Source: Gammaproteobacteria bacterium UBA3532 (GTDB lineage: Bacteria; Pseudomonadota; Gammaproteobacteria; Enterobacterales; UBA3532). From it: DNA of 17,529 nt. The stretch is from NCBI GenBank assembly GCA_002376965.1, contig DFOV01000226.1, forward strand, positions 1 through 17,529. Direction: 5' to 3'. Under the pieces are notes generated by a model. That model did not search any database. It had not been told where the DNA came from and was given only the letters and a program-made list of their open reading frames with translations. The position numbers and the translations under genes are program-made. Below, piece by piece: positions 1 through 7,768 of this stretch (position 1 is the first letter of the stretch; each line of letters starts with the position of its first letter).

Positions 1-156
1 CACATCACAGGGCACATCCTTGGTTTGACGATAAGCCAAATCGCCGTTGGTAAAGTGGGTAACCTGTAGCTGAAGATCGCGTAGATGCATACAAACCAGA
101 TTAGCCAGATCGACATCATCTTCAACAACATAAACCGTAGCAATCTGTGTATTCAT
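1..156 (-). CDS. Response regulator, N-terminal part (runs off the window)
   Basis: Only the first 52 codons are present; the gene continues past the left edge. The translation begins MNTQIATVYVVEDDVDLANL, the first beta strand and acidic pocket of a receiver (REC) domain; E12, D13 and D14 are the expected metal-binding acidic cluster. The phosphoacceptor Asp would be expected around residue 55-58, just beyond the edge, so it cannot be checked. An AGGAA motif lies about 12 nt before the ATG. The gene starts 21 nt after the stop of the upstream acetyltransferase gene, so it is probably the third gene of that operon. The output domain is not visible, so the subfamily (OmpR, NarL or other) is unknown. 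Confidence 0.8.
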   Translation of the reverse strand, partial: MNTQIATVYVVEDDVDLANLVCMHLRDLQLQVTHFTNGDLAYRQTKDVPCDV

Positions 157-177
157 CTAGCTATTATTTCCTGCTCA

Positions 178-615
178 TCATAATGATTTTGTCATGAGTT
201 GAATGCTCTCAAGCCGCGCATAGCCATTGCGCTGATAAAAGCGCGGTGGATCACCATAAACCGAGGTTCCAAGAAAAACCAGCGCATATCCTTGTAGCTG
301 TAATAGCCTCTCTAGTTCATGAAGTAATCGGGTGCCAATTCCTTGCCCTTGATCTCGCGGGGCAATAAAACACTCCACGATCTCAAAGTGCATCTCGCTT
401 TTGAATGGAATACCACGACCGAGTATAGCGCCGATAAGACTCCCTTCGCTGGCTACAACCAGGCCATAAGCATTTGGCGATTGTGCGACACATGCCAGCC
501 GTTGACGTACCCAAGCCTCTTCCCAGCGCTCATGCCAAGGCGGCCCGGCAAACACATCGACATAAACCGAAACCAGGGCATCGATATGCCCCTGCTCAAA
601 AGCCATGATCTCCAT
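178..615 (-). CDS. GNAT-family N-acetyltransferase
   Basis: A 145-residue protein of normal length for a single-domain GNAT enzyme, which transfers an acetyl group from acetyl-CoA to an amine. Motif A, the pyrophosphate-binding loop, is clear at residues 87-98 (RDQGQGIGTRLL), preceded by the strand FEIVECFIAP. The C-terminal FYQRNGY (about 126-132) matches the usual motif B end. No signal peptide or membrane segment is seen, so it should be cytoplasmic. The first ATG is chosen because AAGGAA lies 8 nt upstream; a second ATG at codon 4 is possible. It begins 12 nt after the dehydrogenase stop and is followed 21 nt later by the response regulator, which fits one transcript. The substrate cannot be inferred. 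Confidence 0.85.
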   Translation of the reverse strand: MEIMAFEQGHIDALVSVYVDVFAGPPWHERWEEAWVRQRLACVAQSPNAYGLVVASEGSLIGAILGRGIPFKSEMHFEIVECFIAPRDQGQGIGTRLLHELERLLQLQGYALVFLGTSVYGDPPRFYQRNGYARLESIQLMTKSL

Positions 616-627
616 TATAGCAATTCC

Positions 628-1851
628 TTAATCCGTTTCATTTGGCCCTTGTGCCTGCAAGCGATAAATCGCCTCACCAGTCGTTCCACCTTCGAAATTT
701 AACCCATAAAGTTCGCCGCGATGGTCTTCGGCCATCCCAACCATCAATCGCCCTCCCGTTGTCAGGCGTCGAGCAGGTTTGCTGCCAGGCTTAGTGATAT
801 CCGTAGAATAAATGGTTTGACCATAAATATCCCAAAATATGTAATGGCCTGTTAACTTTGGAATATCACGACCGCGATACACATAGCCTCCGGCAACGGC
901 CTGCGTTCCTCTTAAATCGTAATAGCTGTGTGGCAATTCAAGAGCGTTGCTATCACAGTTGTCCTGGCTGTAGCAGCTTTCACCCTCCATAACCGGCCAA
1001 CCATAGTTGCCTCCAGGCCGCACATGATTCACCTCTTCCGCCGAGTGCTGACCTACATCACCTAGCCATATAGCCCCAGTCTGGCGATCAATACTCAGCC
1101 GCCACGGGTTTCGAAAACCATAGCCATAAATTTCAGGACATACGTCTGAACGCGAGGCATCAAAATGAGTACAGCGCGACTGGCCTTGCTGGAAGGGATT
1201 ATCTGACGGGATGCGATAGTCTTCCAACCCAACATCCAAGCGAATCACCGCACCATACAGATTGCTCAAGCGTTGTGATTGCTCCCGATCCGCTCCTCCA
1301 TCTCCAAAGGCCGCATACAACATGCCATCTAATCCGAAGGCCAAATCACCACCATTGTGATTGGTTGCAGGCTGCTCCAACCTCAACAGCACTCGCTCGG
1401 ATGCGGGATTGATCTGGTAGTTATCAGGCGCAAGGACAAACGAAGACAATATCGATTCACCATCACCGCGTGCGTTATATATCAAAAATATTCGTGGATC
1501 TTGCGGGTAATTAGGATGAATAGCCGCCCCAGTCAGCCCCATTTCACCACGAAAGGTCATCCGCTCACTGAGATCAACCACCGGCATAAGCACATCCGCC
1601 TCGGGTTGATTACTGAAGCGATCAATGCGACCAAGCCGACTGACGCTAAACCACCAAGCATCATCACCGGGCAGCATAAGCATAGCGACAGGAGCCGCCA
1701 GAGCGGGCAGCTGCGGATAAGCTGCCACCAAGGTTAGCGCCGGATCGGAATCAGAGCCTTCATCAACAACACTACCATTGGAACCGCCGCCGCCACAGCC
1801 ATTCAACATGCATGAACTTGCCAGTATGACTGCTCCAATCCAGTAATTCAT
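628..1851 (-). CDS. PQQ-dependent sugar dehydrogenase-like (GSDH/HHIP family) lipoprotein
   Basis: A 407-residue six-bladed beta-propeller protein related to soluble PQQ glucose dehydrogenase and aldose sugar dehydrogenase (YliI type), which oxidise sugars in the periplasm. Family signatures are NHNGGDLAFG (its His, about residue 165, matches the catalytic His of the family), LYAAFGDGG, YGYGFRNPWRLSID, GGNYGWP and GYVYRG. The frame is open up to 1908, but the ATG at 1851 is preferred: GGGGAG lies 7 nt upstream and the protein then begins with a lipoprotein signal (lipobox LNGC, Cys19) followed by a Gly/Ser/Asp-rich tether. Residue +2 is Gly, so outer-membrane sorting is expected. Sugar specificity and PQQ use are inferred from the family only. 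It leads the operon with the acetyltransferase and response regulator. Confidence 0.88.
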   Translation of the reverse strand: MNYWIGAVILASSCMLNGCGGGGSNGSVVDEGSDSDPALTLVAAYPQLPALAAPVAMLMLPGDDAWWFSVSRLGRIDRFSNQPEADVLMPVVDLSERMTFRGEMGLTGAAIHPNYPQDPRIFLIYNARGDGESILSSFVLAPDNYQINPASERVLLRLEQPATNHNGGDLAFGLDGMLYAAFGDGGADREQSQRLSNLYGAVIRLDVGLEDYRIPSDNPFQQGQSRCTHFDASRSDVCPEIYGYGFRNPWRLSIDRQTGAIWLGDVGQHSAEEVNHVRPGGNYGWPVMEGESCYSQDNCDSNALELPHSYYDLRGTQAVAGGYVYRGRDIPKLTGHYIFWDIYGQTIYSTDITKPGSKPARRLTTGGRLMVGMAEDHRGELYGLNFEGGTTGEAIYRLQAQGPNETD

Positions 1852-1994
1852 TGCACTGCTCCCCGTTGCTACTGATTCAGGTACCACATGGTAACCCTTC
1901 GGTCCCATTGAGCGCTTTCTTACATAAAGACGTCGTGCCGTTCCTAAGCACTGACTAAGCTGTTATTACTAAAGCCTATACGGAGTTGATTGAG

Positions 1995-2810
1995 ATGTCA
2001 TGTTTCTGTTACCAAACAGCTTTCTGTTGCAAAAGCAGGGGACGACTGGCTATGCTGATTGTACTGCAACTATTCACACCAATCGTATTATGCGGACCAA
2101 CAGCGCAGGCAGGTGAAATGTCGACACCCTTTCAAGCCAACAACAGCCAAGCAGCCACCAAATCACCGGTTATCTTGTTGCATGGTCTGGCCCGTTCAGC
2201 GGCTTCGATGCGACCAATGCAACAAGCCCTGCAACAAGCGGGTTACCCTGTTCTCAACCTCGACTACCCATCAACAACCCATCCTATCGATATGCTGGCA
2301 AACGAACATGCCCAGCCAGCCATCAAGCGCTTTCTGAAAAACCAGAATTATTCAGAAACAACACCAGTATCTTTTGTAACCCACTCTATGGGCGGGATTA
2401 TGGTGCGCTATCTTGAACGACACAAGCTGGTGACGATCAAGCGCGTGGTGATGCTCGCTCCACCAAACCAAGGCAGCGAAATCGTCGATCACCTCGGAAG
2501 CTGGAAGCTATTTAGATGGATCAATGGCCCTGCAGGGCAGTCGTTATCCACTATGCCCGACAGCATGCCACGTCGGCTCGGCCCTATCTCTGCTCCGACG
2601 GGAATCATTGCTGGCACGACAAGCTACTCTCCCTGGTACTCCCCCTTATTTGCAGGCCCTCATGATGGCAAGGTCAGTGTCAAAAGCACCTATCTGGAGG
2701 GAATGCAAGATCACCTGAGGCTACCAGTCAGCCATACTTTTATTATGCGCAACCCTGCTGTCATCAAACAAAGCCTGCATTTTCTTCAACACGAAAGGTT
2801 CGCTCGCTGA
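1995..2810 (+). CDS. Exported alpha/beta hydrolase (lipase/esterase type)
   Basis: A 271-residue alpha/beta-hydrolase likely to cleave ester bonds outside the cytoplasm. The oxyanion strand-loop VILLHGLAR is at about residues 59-67, the nucleophile elbow THSMGG gives Ser131, and Asp224 (HDGKVSV) and His247 (VSHTFIM) complete a plausible triad. The N-terminus carries a basic stretch (KSRGR) and a hydrophobic run ending PTAQA, a signal peptide with a rather long n-region. The ATG at 1995 is chosen because GGAG lies 9 nt upstream; a TTG at 1986 directly abuts the GGAG and is unlikely. The ATG at 2052 also has an AGGGG 9-10 nt upstream, but starting there would drop the positive charges. It precedes the M23 peptidase gene by 68 nt on the same strand. 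The substrate is unknown. Confidence 0.85.
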   Translation: MSCFCYQTAFCCKSRGRLAMLIVLQLFTPIVLCGPTAQAGEMSTPFQANNSQAATKSPVILLHGLARSAASMRPMQQALQQAGYPVLNLDYPSTTHPIDMLANEHAQPAIKRFLKNQNYSETTPVSFVTHSMGGIMVRYLERHKLVTIKRVVMLAPPNQGSEIVDHLGSWKLFRWINGPAGQSLSTMPDSMPRRLGPISAPTGIIAGTTSYSPWYSPLFAGPHDGKVSVKSTYLEGMQDHLRLPVSHTFIMRNPAVIKQSLHFLQHERFAR

Positions 2811-2878
2811 TTGCACTGAAACTTTCTGGCTTAGTCACCATCCAATCTTGTCAAGATACCTGAAGAGCTCCAAACCCT

Positions 2879-3415
2879 ATGGACAAAAAAACCAAACGAT
2901 GGCTTAGCTGTCTTATCTTCATAGTTGTACTCGTTGCCTCAGGGTGGCTAGTGCCTGAACCGCGCTATATGCCAGTAGATGGCGCAACGGTTGCTGACTG
3001 GCACCCCCAATCCTTCTGGTACGAACCTTGGGGTAGCTCTGGTGTTCACAAGGGCATCGATATTTTTGCAGGCACCGACACGCCAGTGATTGCGACCACT
3101 CATCTAGTGGTTTTATTTAGCGGCAATCTGCATAAAGGAGGGAAGGTGGTGCTAGGAGTGGGACCGAAGTGGCGGCTTCACTACTTTGCCCATTTGAACC
3201 ACATTGATACAAACCTGGGCTTGGTTAAAGCAGGGCAACCGATCGGCCGCGTTGGCGATTCTGGCAATGCAGCGGGAAAGCCGCCTCATCTACACTATTC
3301 AATCGTCAGCTTGTTACCACGACCCTGGCTGGTTGATTTCTCGACTCAGGGCTACAAAAAAGCCTTTTTTCTCGATCCGGGTCGCTATATCACCGCCGAC
3401 TTAACCAGTGACTGA
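2879..3415 (+). CDS. M23 family (LytM) metallopeptidase, membrane anchored
   Basis: A 178-residue protein with an N-terminal membrane segment (about 9-25, after MDKKTKRW) and a LytM/peptidase M23 domain. Zinc ligands are seen as HxxxD (His57, Asp61 in HKGIDIF) and HxH (His137, His139 in PPHLHYSI); the additional conserved His is His105 in YFAHL. The G-DSGNAAG loop before HLHY is typical. All catalytic residues are present, so it should be an active endopeptidase, in this family usually against peptidoglycan cross-links, acting in the periplasm. The ribosome binding site (GAAGAG about 11 nt upstream) is weak. Its last 26 bp overlap the 3' end of the opposing kinase gene. Unlike many M23 proteins it has no coiled coil or LysM domain. 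Confidence 0.88.
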   Translation: MDKKTKRWLSCLIFIVVLVASGWLVPEPRYMPVDGATVADWHPQSFWYEPWGSSGVHKGIDIFAGTDTPVIATTHLVVLFSGNLHKGGKVVLGVGPKWRLHYFAHLNHIDTNLGLVKAGQPIGRVGDSGNAAGKPPHLHYSIVSLLPRPWLVDFSTQGYKKAFFLDPGRYITADLTSD

Positions 3416-6152
3416 GCGTCTTTTCAAGCACATCAGGATCGATAGGTTTGGCTAGATAATCGTTCATCCCCGCTTGGATACACTTGTCGCGATCCCCGGT
3501 CATCGCATTCGCGGTCATAGCGATAATGGTGATGTCGCGAATATTGGGATCATCTACCTGACGAATAGCGCGGGTGGCTTCATAGCCATCCATTTCTGGC
3601 ATTTGACAATCCATTAGTATTGCTCGGTAATGGCCGCTGTATGGCGACTTTTTCACCTGTTCCAGCGCATCAACACCGTTAGCAGCCACATCAACATCGT
3701 AGCCCTGACTCATCAATACTACTTTGGCGACTTCCTGATTGATCAGGTTATCTTCCACCAGCAAGATCCGCGGCTTATCTACGTTGTCGCTTTTATCCAG
3801 ACCAAGATCCGATTGTTCTGGCGCTTCCAACCCGCCAATCTGCTCTCTATCAGCATCGCTTAGGGTATCACGCAGCACACGCACCAAAGACTCAGGTAGT
3901 AAAGGCTTAGTAACATAAGCATCAAAGCCATATTGCTCCAGACGCTGCGAATCCGGGTGGTATTCAAATGCTGTCAGCAGAATCAATTTGCTGTTAGCCA
4001 GGCTAACTTGATCTTTGATTTGCTGGCCCAACAGCTCACCAGACTGCTCCGGCATGTGCAAGTCGAGCATAATCAGATCATAGCTGGCGTCTTGACGCAA
4101 ATGAGCGATGGTTTTCAGGGCACTATCCAAGGCATCAACCTCGCCACCCCAAAGCCGCAGCAGGTCTGCTAGCATGTTGCGGTTGTCCGCATTGTCATCG
4201 ACTACCAACACCCGCTTATCCGTCAGTGGATAGCGTGCGAGGTCGACAGTAACATCGGCTTCGCCCAGTGTGACACTAAAGCTGAAACAACTGCCTTTTC
4301 CTTCTTCACTCTCAACCTCTATATTGCCTCCCATCAATCCAACCAGCTTGTTACAAATACTCAGGCCAAGGCCTGTACCGCCAAATTTGCGTGTAGTCGA
4401 TGCATCGGCCTGAGTAAAAGAGTCAAACAGCGTACTTAGCTTATTGCTGGGTATACCAATTCCGCTATCTTCAACGGATACAAATAACTCAATATGCTCG
4501 TCCACCTTGTTCGAATTGACGCGAACCACCACCTGGCCCTTGGCCGTAAACTTGATCGCATTACCTATCAGATTATTCAGTATCTGGCGAATGCGTACTG
4601 GATCACCTTTGACCGAGCCAACTTCTACCCCGGTCAAGTCTAAAATCAATTCAAGGCCCTGTTCTTCGGCGCGATAAGCCAAGCTTTGTATACATTCCCC
4701 AAGCACATTAGCCAACTCGAAGTCGATGCACTCTAATGTCACTTTACCCGCTTCGATCTTCGAAAAATCCAAAATATCGTTGATAATCGTCAGCAGATTT
4801 TCGGCACTGCTATGGGCAAGTTCAGCATAGTGCCTTTCTTGAGATCCCAGCTTGCCGCGCAACAAAAGACCGAGCATCCCTAGAATGCCGTTCATCGGTG
4901 TGCGTATCTCATGACTCATGCTGGCCAGAAATTCTGACTTAATCTGGGTGGCCTCTTCAGCTTTCTCTTTGGCTTCTTCCAATGCCCAGGTTTGGAACTC
5001 TAGATCTTGGGCATATGTCGACAATTTAATTTGATTTTCGAAGCGCTCAGTAACATCCTCAACACAGATAAAAATGCCGTTAACGCTACCATTGCTATCA
5101 AAATCTGGGTGATAGGCCGAATGGACATGCCGTTCTCCGCCATGCAGAAAGGGCACCGGGGCATCAAATTCGACGACTTCACCGCTCAACGCCTGTTCAA
5201 TATAGGGCCGCAGGATATCCAGGGCGCTTTTACCCAAAATATCGACTGCCAGCGAGCCACATACCTGCCCAGGCTCCAGGTCAAACCAGCGCCCGAAGGT
5301 ATGGTTAACAAATTGATAGCGCAGGGACTTATCCATATAGGCCAAAACAACCGGGGCGTTTTCGGTAATACCATCAATGTAGTGACGCGCCTGCTCCAGC
5401 TCACTTTCGCGCTGGCGTGTCAGGTGATGAAGCTCATTGAATTCGGCGGCGAGAGTCGCCAGCTCATCCTTAGTGGAACCATCCAGTAACAGCAATTCCT
5501 GGGTATTTTTCTGGCGCTGAATGGTGTGAATCATTCCTCTAAGCGGTTGGAGCAAGTAGCGCTTTTGAATGAGATAGGTTACTAGCATAACCAACAAAAA
5601 GCCGATGACAAAAAAGCAAGCCAGGTAAAACCAGCGAACCTCAGCATTATAGCGATGCCTTGCTGTATCAAAGGTAATGACAATAACATAGGGCCGCATA
5701 CGATTAACTTCAGGATCGAGAAGCTGAATGGTCAAGGCTTCAAACAGGGTATTTTTCTCGATAATACGCGACTCTGCTAAGCCTTTGTGAAGCAGCCTTT
5801 CAATCAGCTCTTTCTCCTGAGGTTCCAGCTCGTTGATAAAGGGCTGACCAACCATTGCTCTATGACTGTCGGCAACGATGATTTGCGTGTCAGAGTGAAT
5901 CACAGTGATGTCTTCTATACCTTCGTGAATCGAAAGGTTTTGCACCACACGCGTTAAATTGCCGGTTGAAGTATCGGTCTGAACGGCAAGCACAAATGCA
6001 TTGGCAATAAATTTGGCATCGTCATAGATCTGCTTCAGCATCGCATGGCGCAATTCATATGAAAACACCGACAAAATGACCACCAAAAAAAACAGACAGG
6101 AAATACCCACTGGTAACAGCAATTTAACTGCAATAGAGAATTTCCCTAGCAT
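3390..6152 (-). CDS. Hybrid sensor histidine kinase (TM-sensor-TM-HAMP-PAS-HisKA-HATPase-REC-REC)
   Basis: A 920-residue hybrid kinase. Order: TM1 about 11-31; periplasmic sensor about 32-172, resembling a single-Cache/PDC fold (strands around [15 protein letters not shown]); TM2 about 173-195; HAMP to about 250; PAS about 258-370; a short coiled coil; HisKA with [12 protein letters not shown] (phospho-acceptor His414); HATPase with N box around [12 protein letters not shown]1 DSGIGIP and G2 [11 protein letters not shown]1 about 646-762 (Asp697 in LIMLDLHMP); REC2 about 794-917 (Asp848 in AILMDCQMP). There is no HPt domain, so phosphate must pass to a separate HPt protein or regulator. The start follows an AGGGT and lies 9 nt after the stop of the binding-protein gene, so the two are co-transcribed. 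The ligand is unknown; the partner lipoprotein may present it. Confidence 0.95.
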   Translation of the reverse strand: MLGKFSIAVKLLLPVGISCLFFLVVILSVFSYELRHAMLKQIYDDAKFIANAFVLAVQTDTSTGNLTRVVQNLSIHEGIEDITVIHSDTQIIVADSHRAMVGQPFINELEPQEKELIERLLHKGLAESRIIEKNTLFEALTIQLLDPEVNRMRPYVIVITFDTARHRYNAEVRWFYLACFFVIGFLLVMLVTYLIQKRYLLQPLRGMIHTIQRQKNTQELLLLDGSTKDELATLAAEFNELHHLTRQRESELEQARHYIDGITENAPVVLAYMDKSLRYQFVNHTFGRWFDLEPGQVCGSLAVDILGKSALDILRPYIEQALSGEVVEFDAPVPFLHGGERHVHSAYHPDFDSNGSVNGIFICVEDVTERFENQIKLSTYAQDLEFQTWALEEAKEKAEEATQIKSEFLASMSHEIRTPMNGILGMLGLLLRGKLGSQERHYAELAHSSAENLLTIINDILDFSKIEAGKVTLECIDFELANVLGECIQSLAYRAEEQGLELILDLTGVEVGSVKGDPVRIRQILNNLIGNAIKFTAKGQVVVRVNSNKVDEHIELFVSVEDSGIGIPSNKLSTLFDSFTQADASTTRKFGGTGLGLSICNKLVGLMGGNIEVESEEGKGSCFSFSVTLGEADVTVDLARYPLTDKRVLVVDDNADNRNMLADLLRLWGGEVDALDSALKTIAHLRQDASYDLIMLDLHMPEQSGELLGQQIKDQVSLANSKLILLTAFEYHPDSQRLEQYGFDAYVTKPLLPESLVRVLRDTLSDADREQIGGLEAPEQSDLGLDKSDNVDKPRILLVEDNLINQEVAKVVLMSQGYDVDVAANGVDALEQVKKSPYSGHYRAILMDCQMPEMDGYEATRAIRQVDDPNIRDITIIAMTANAMTGDRDKCIQAGMNDYLAKPIDPDVLEKTLSHWLSRR

Positions 6153-6161
6153 AGCATTACC

Positions 6162-7115
6162 CTATATATCGCCATCGTATACCAGACTAGGAAGCGTTTG
6201 ACAGTCTGCACTGAAAGCATTTACTTTCACCAAAGCCTGACACACATCGCGCGCCGCGCTGGCAATAAAGGATTTATCGGTCAGCAAAGCTTTTTGGGCT
6301 GCACTGTCGTGGATCTTCAAATCACCTAATACGCTTTCAAAATCTTCCAGTGAGAGTCCCTCGCGTTGAGCCATGATTTGCAGCGCTTCTTCAGGATGTT
6401 GACTGGCGTAGTCAAGAGCCAGTTGCCAAGCCTTAAGCAACTGCGACACCAGTTTGGGATGCTGGTCGAGAACGCTGGTTGAAATGGCTACAGTATCGAT
6501 AATCTGGTTAGGTATGTCTGCACTACTAAAAATTTGGTGAAACTGCTTGTGCTTGGCAATGTTGACCGATACTGGGGGATAAGAAATATATGCGTCGATT
6601 TTTCCATCGAGCATTGCCTGTTCACCATTCGCCTGCTCGATATTAAGCACCGTTACATCATCAAGGGACAATCCATGCTTTTCCAACGCCTTAAATAACA
6701 TGAAAATGCCAAGTGAAGTTACTTCACAACCGATAGTCTTACCTTTTAAATCGGCAACGGAGCTGATAGCTTTACGCGCCTGAATGACATCGCCGCCATC
6801 TGAATAGTCAGTGATCATCACAACCTTAAGCGGACGTTTACCTACGGCCTGCGCCTGTACAGCTTCAATCATCGTGCTGGCAAAACCGTCTGCATGGCCA
6901 TTGAGATAGCTGCGCTGCGCATCTGCCAACGAACTTAGCTCTACCAGCTTGATCGGAGCACCAACCTGATTAAAAAAACCTTTTATATCGGCGAGATAGA
7001 GGTATTCATAACCAGGCCATGGATTAATGGCGATGGTCACCTTCTCCTGAGGTGGCCTAGCACAACCACCAAGCAATAGCGCTACAGAAACCAGCCCCCA
7101 TAAGAATTTGGTCAT
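6162..7115 (-). CDS. NMT1/SsuA-type substrate-binding lipoprotein, orphan
   Basis: A 317-residue periplasmic binding protein. The lipobox LLGGC puts the lipidated Cys at residue 18. The mature start KVTIAINPWPGYEYLYLA and later DLKGKTIGCEVTSLG and ISYPPVS are typical of the NMT1/THI5/SsuA group that binds nitrate-, sulfonate- or thiamin-precursor-like ligands. No ABC permease or ATPase gene flanks it; the next gene, 9 nt on, is the hybrid kinase. The natural inference is that this protein delivers its ligand to the kinase sensor domain instead of a transporter. The ATG is preceded by GGAAA about 10 nt away. A tandem repeat with a palindromic core lies 40-81 nt upstream. The ligand cannot be predicted. 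Confidence 0.88.
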   Translation of the reverse strand: MTKFLWGLVSVALLLGGCARPPQEKVTIAINPWPGYEYLYLADIKGFFNQVGAPIKLVELSSLADAQRSYLNGHADGFASTMIEAVQAQAVGKRPLKVVMITDYSDGGDVIQARKAISSVADLKGKTIGCEVTSLGIFMLFKALEKHGLSLDDVTVLNIEQANGEQAMLDGKIDAYISYPPVSVNIAKHKQFHQIFSSADIPNQIIDTVAISTSVLDQHPKLVSQLLKAWQLALDYASQHPEEALQIMAQREGLSLEDFESVLGDLKIHDSAAQKALLTDKSFIASAARDVCQALVKVNAFSADCQTLPSLVYDGDI

Positions 7116-7154
7116 AATTTCATAATTTCCACATAAAAATTCCGTGTATTAATT

Positions 7155-7196
7155 CTAGACCTGTCTACTAACTCTAGACCTATCTACTAACTCTAG
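7155..7196. repeat. 19-bp tandem repeat with a palindromic core, candidate operator
   Basis: Two 19-bp copies (7155-7173 and 7174-7192, unit CTAGACCTGTCTACTAACT, one G/A difference) are followed by the start of a third (CTAG). Copy 1 contains a perfect inverted repeat TAGAC-CT-GTCTA; copy 2 has the weaker TAGACCTATCTA. The repeat lies 40-81 nt upstream of the binding-protein/kinase operon, where an operator would be expected. Paired TAGAC/GTCTA half-sites are seen with some TetR-family repressors, but the regulator here is not identified. Confidence 0.55.
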
Positions 7197-7211
7197 TACA
7201 AGCAGGCTAAG

Positions 7212-7616
7212 CTAGCGAAAATGGATGTAAGATATGAAGCCTAGCGGGTGGTGTGATATGGCAACAGAAATGATAAAGCCATATGTCATAAGGGCCGCAA
7301 CGAAAAAGCCCGCGCTATATAACTTAGAAGGCCGAGGCCGAAACGCCCTGAGCCCCAGAATAATATAGACAACCAGCAAAACAACCTTGACCGTTAACCA
7401 GCTATTGATAGCTGGATACTGCTGAATAATCGTCATCAACATCATGGCTGCCGTTAACAAAACCAGATCAATGGCATAGGTCAAATAACGAAGGGGTGCC
7501 CAGCGTGGCCAACTGGCGTTGGCAAGCAAGCCAATGCCTCGAATCATAAACAAACTACCACTGGCAATCACCATCGCAATATGGACCATGCGAATTTCAG
7601 AATAAAACTCAACCAT
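7212..7616 (-). CDS. SirB2-family small membrane protein
   Basis: A 134-residue protein with four hydrophobic segments and hallmarks of the SirB family: an N-terminal helix with VHIAMVIASGSLFMIRGIG, then RYLTYAIDLVLLTAAMML and WLTVKVVLLVVYIILGLRAF, ending in a fourth helix. The frame is open to 7709, but the ATG at 7616 is chosen: AGAGGA lies 7-8 nt upstream, the protein then starts as SirB proteins usually do, and the longer version would begin inside the NsrR boxes. It is divergent from the nitric oxide reductase gene and a candidate -10 is covered by an NsrR-type box, so it is probably induced by NO. The biochemical role of SirB2 proteins is not established; a link to NO defence here is inference. 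Confidence 0.85.
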   Translation of the reverse strand: MVEFYSEIRMVHIAMVIASGSLFMIRGIGLLANASWPRWAPLRYLTYAIDLVLLTAAMMLMTIIQQYPAINSWLTVKVVLLVVYIILGLRAFRPRPSKLYSAGFFVAALMTYGFIISVAISHHPLGFISYIHFR

Positions 7617-7644
7617 ATAACCATCCTCTCGGACAAAATCAATT

Positions 7645-7663
7645 GATGCATATATTTTACATC
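7645..7663. promoter_or_regulatory. NsrR-type box 1 (SirB2 side)
   Basis: GATGCAT-ATATT-TTACATC matches the known NsrR pattern of two GATGYAT half-sites inverted around 5 bp, with one mismatch (TTACATC for ATACATC). It covers the candidate -10 of the SirB2 gene promoter and ends 29 nt before its ATG, a position suited to repression relieved by nitric oxide. Confidence 0.65.
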
Positions 7664-7683
7664 TATTAAAACACCAGATACAA
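7654..7683 (-). promoter_or_regulatory. Candidate sigma70 promoter of the SirB2 gene
   Basis: On the minus strand TTGTAT (7678-7683) and TAAAAT (7654-7659) are separated by 18 bp. The -10 lies inside NsrR-type box 1. The match is moderate, and other AT-rich hexamers nearby make the choice uncertain. Confidence 0.4.
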
Positions 7684-7720
7684 TACTTAAAGATGCATAC
7701 CATATACATCTTTAAGTATT
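7682..7720. promoter_or_regulatory. NsrR-type box 2 inside a 39-bp palindrome (norZ side)
   Basis: The core GATGCAT-ACCAT-ATACATC (7692-7710) is a near-perfect NsrR box. Symmetry extends beyond it: AATACTTAAAGATG (7682-7695) is the exact inverse of CATCTTTAAGTATT (7707-7720), and 16 of 17 positions pair across the 5-bp centre. The palindrome ends 48 nt before the norZ ATG. Its centre is 47 bp from that of box 1. NsrR is a known NO-sensing Rf2-family Fe-S repressor; no nsrR gene lies in this window. Confidence 0.75.
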
Positions 7721-7768
7721 CCGAATTTATTACTATCCCGAAACTACTACTTATCAGGAGACACCTTC

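Noticed and set aside
1852..1908. Upstream start of the sugar dehydrogenase (MGPKGYHVV...).
   Set aside because: It would bury the lipoprotein signal behind 19 extra residues; GGGGAG lies directly before the later ATG.
5007..5489. A 160-codon open frame antisense to the hybrid kinase gene.
   Set aside because: It lies fully inside a clear kinase coding region, has no recognisable domain and has no good start signal; it is a shadow frame.
7155..7196. The short tandem repeats here and at 10046-10083 as CRISPR.
   Set aside because: The units are 19 and 14 bp, directly abutting, with no spacers and no cas genes.
7643..7656. FNR site (TTGAT-N4-ATCAA) before the SirB2/norZ pair.
   Set aside because: Only the TTGAT half is present; the symmetric partner is missing and the NsrR pattern explains the sequence better.
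7617..7709. Upstream extension of the SirB2 protein starting MYMVCIFKYC.
   Set aside because: That stretch is the operator region with both NsrR-type boxes; the internal ATG has the good ribosome binding site and the family N-terminus.
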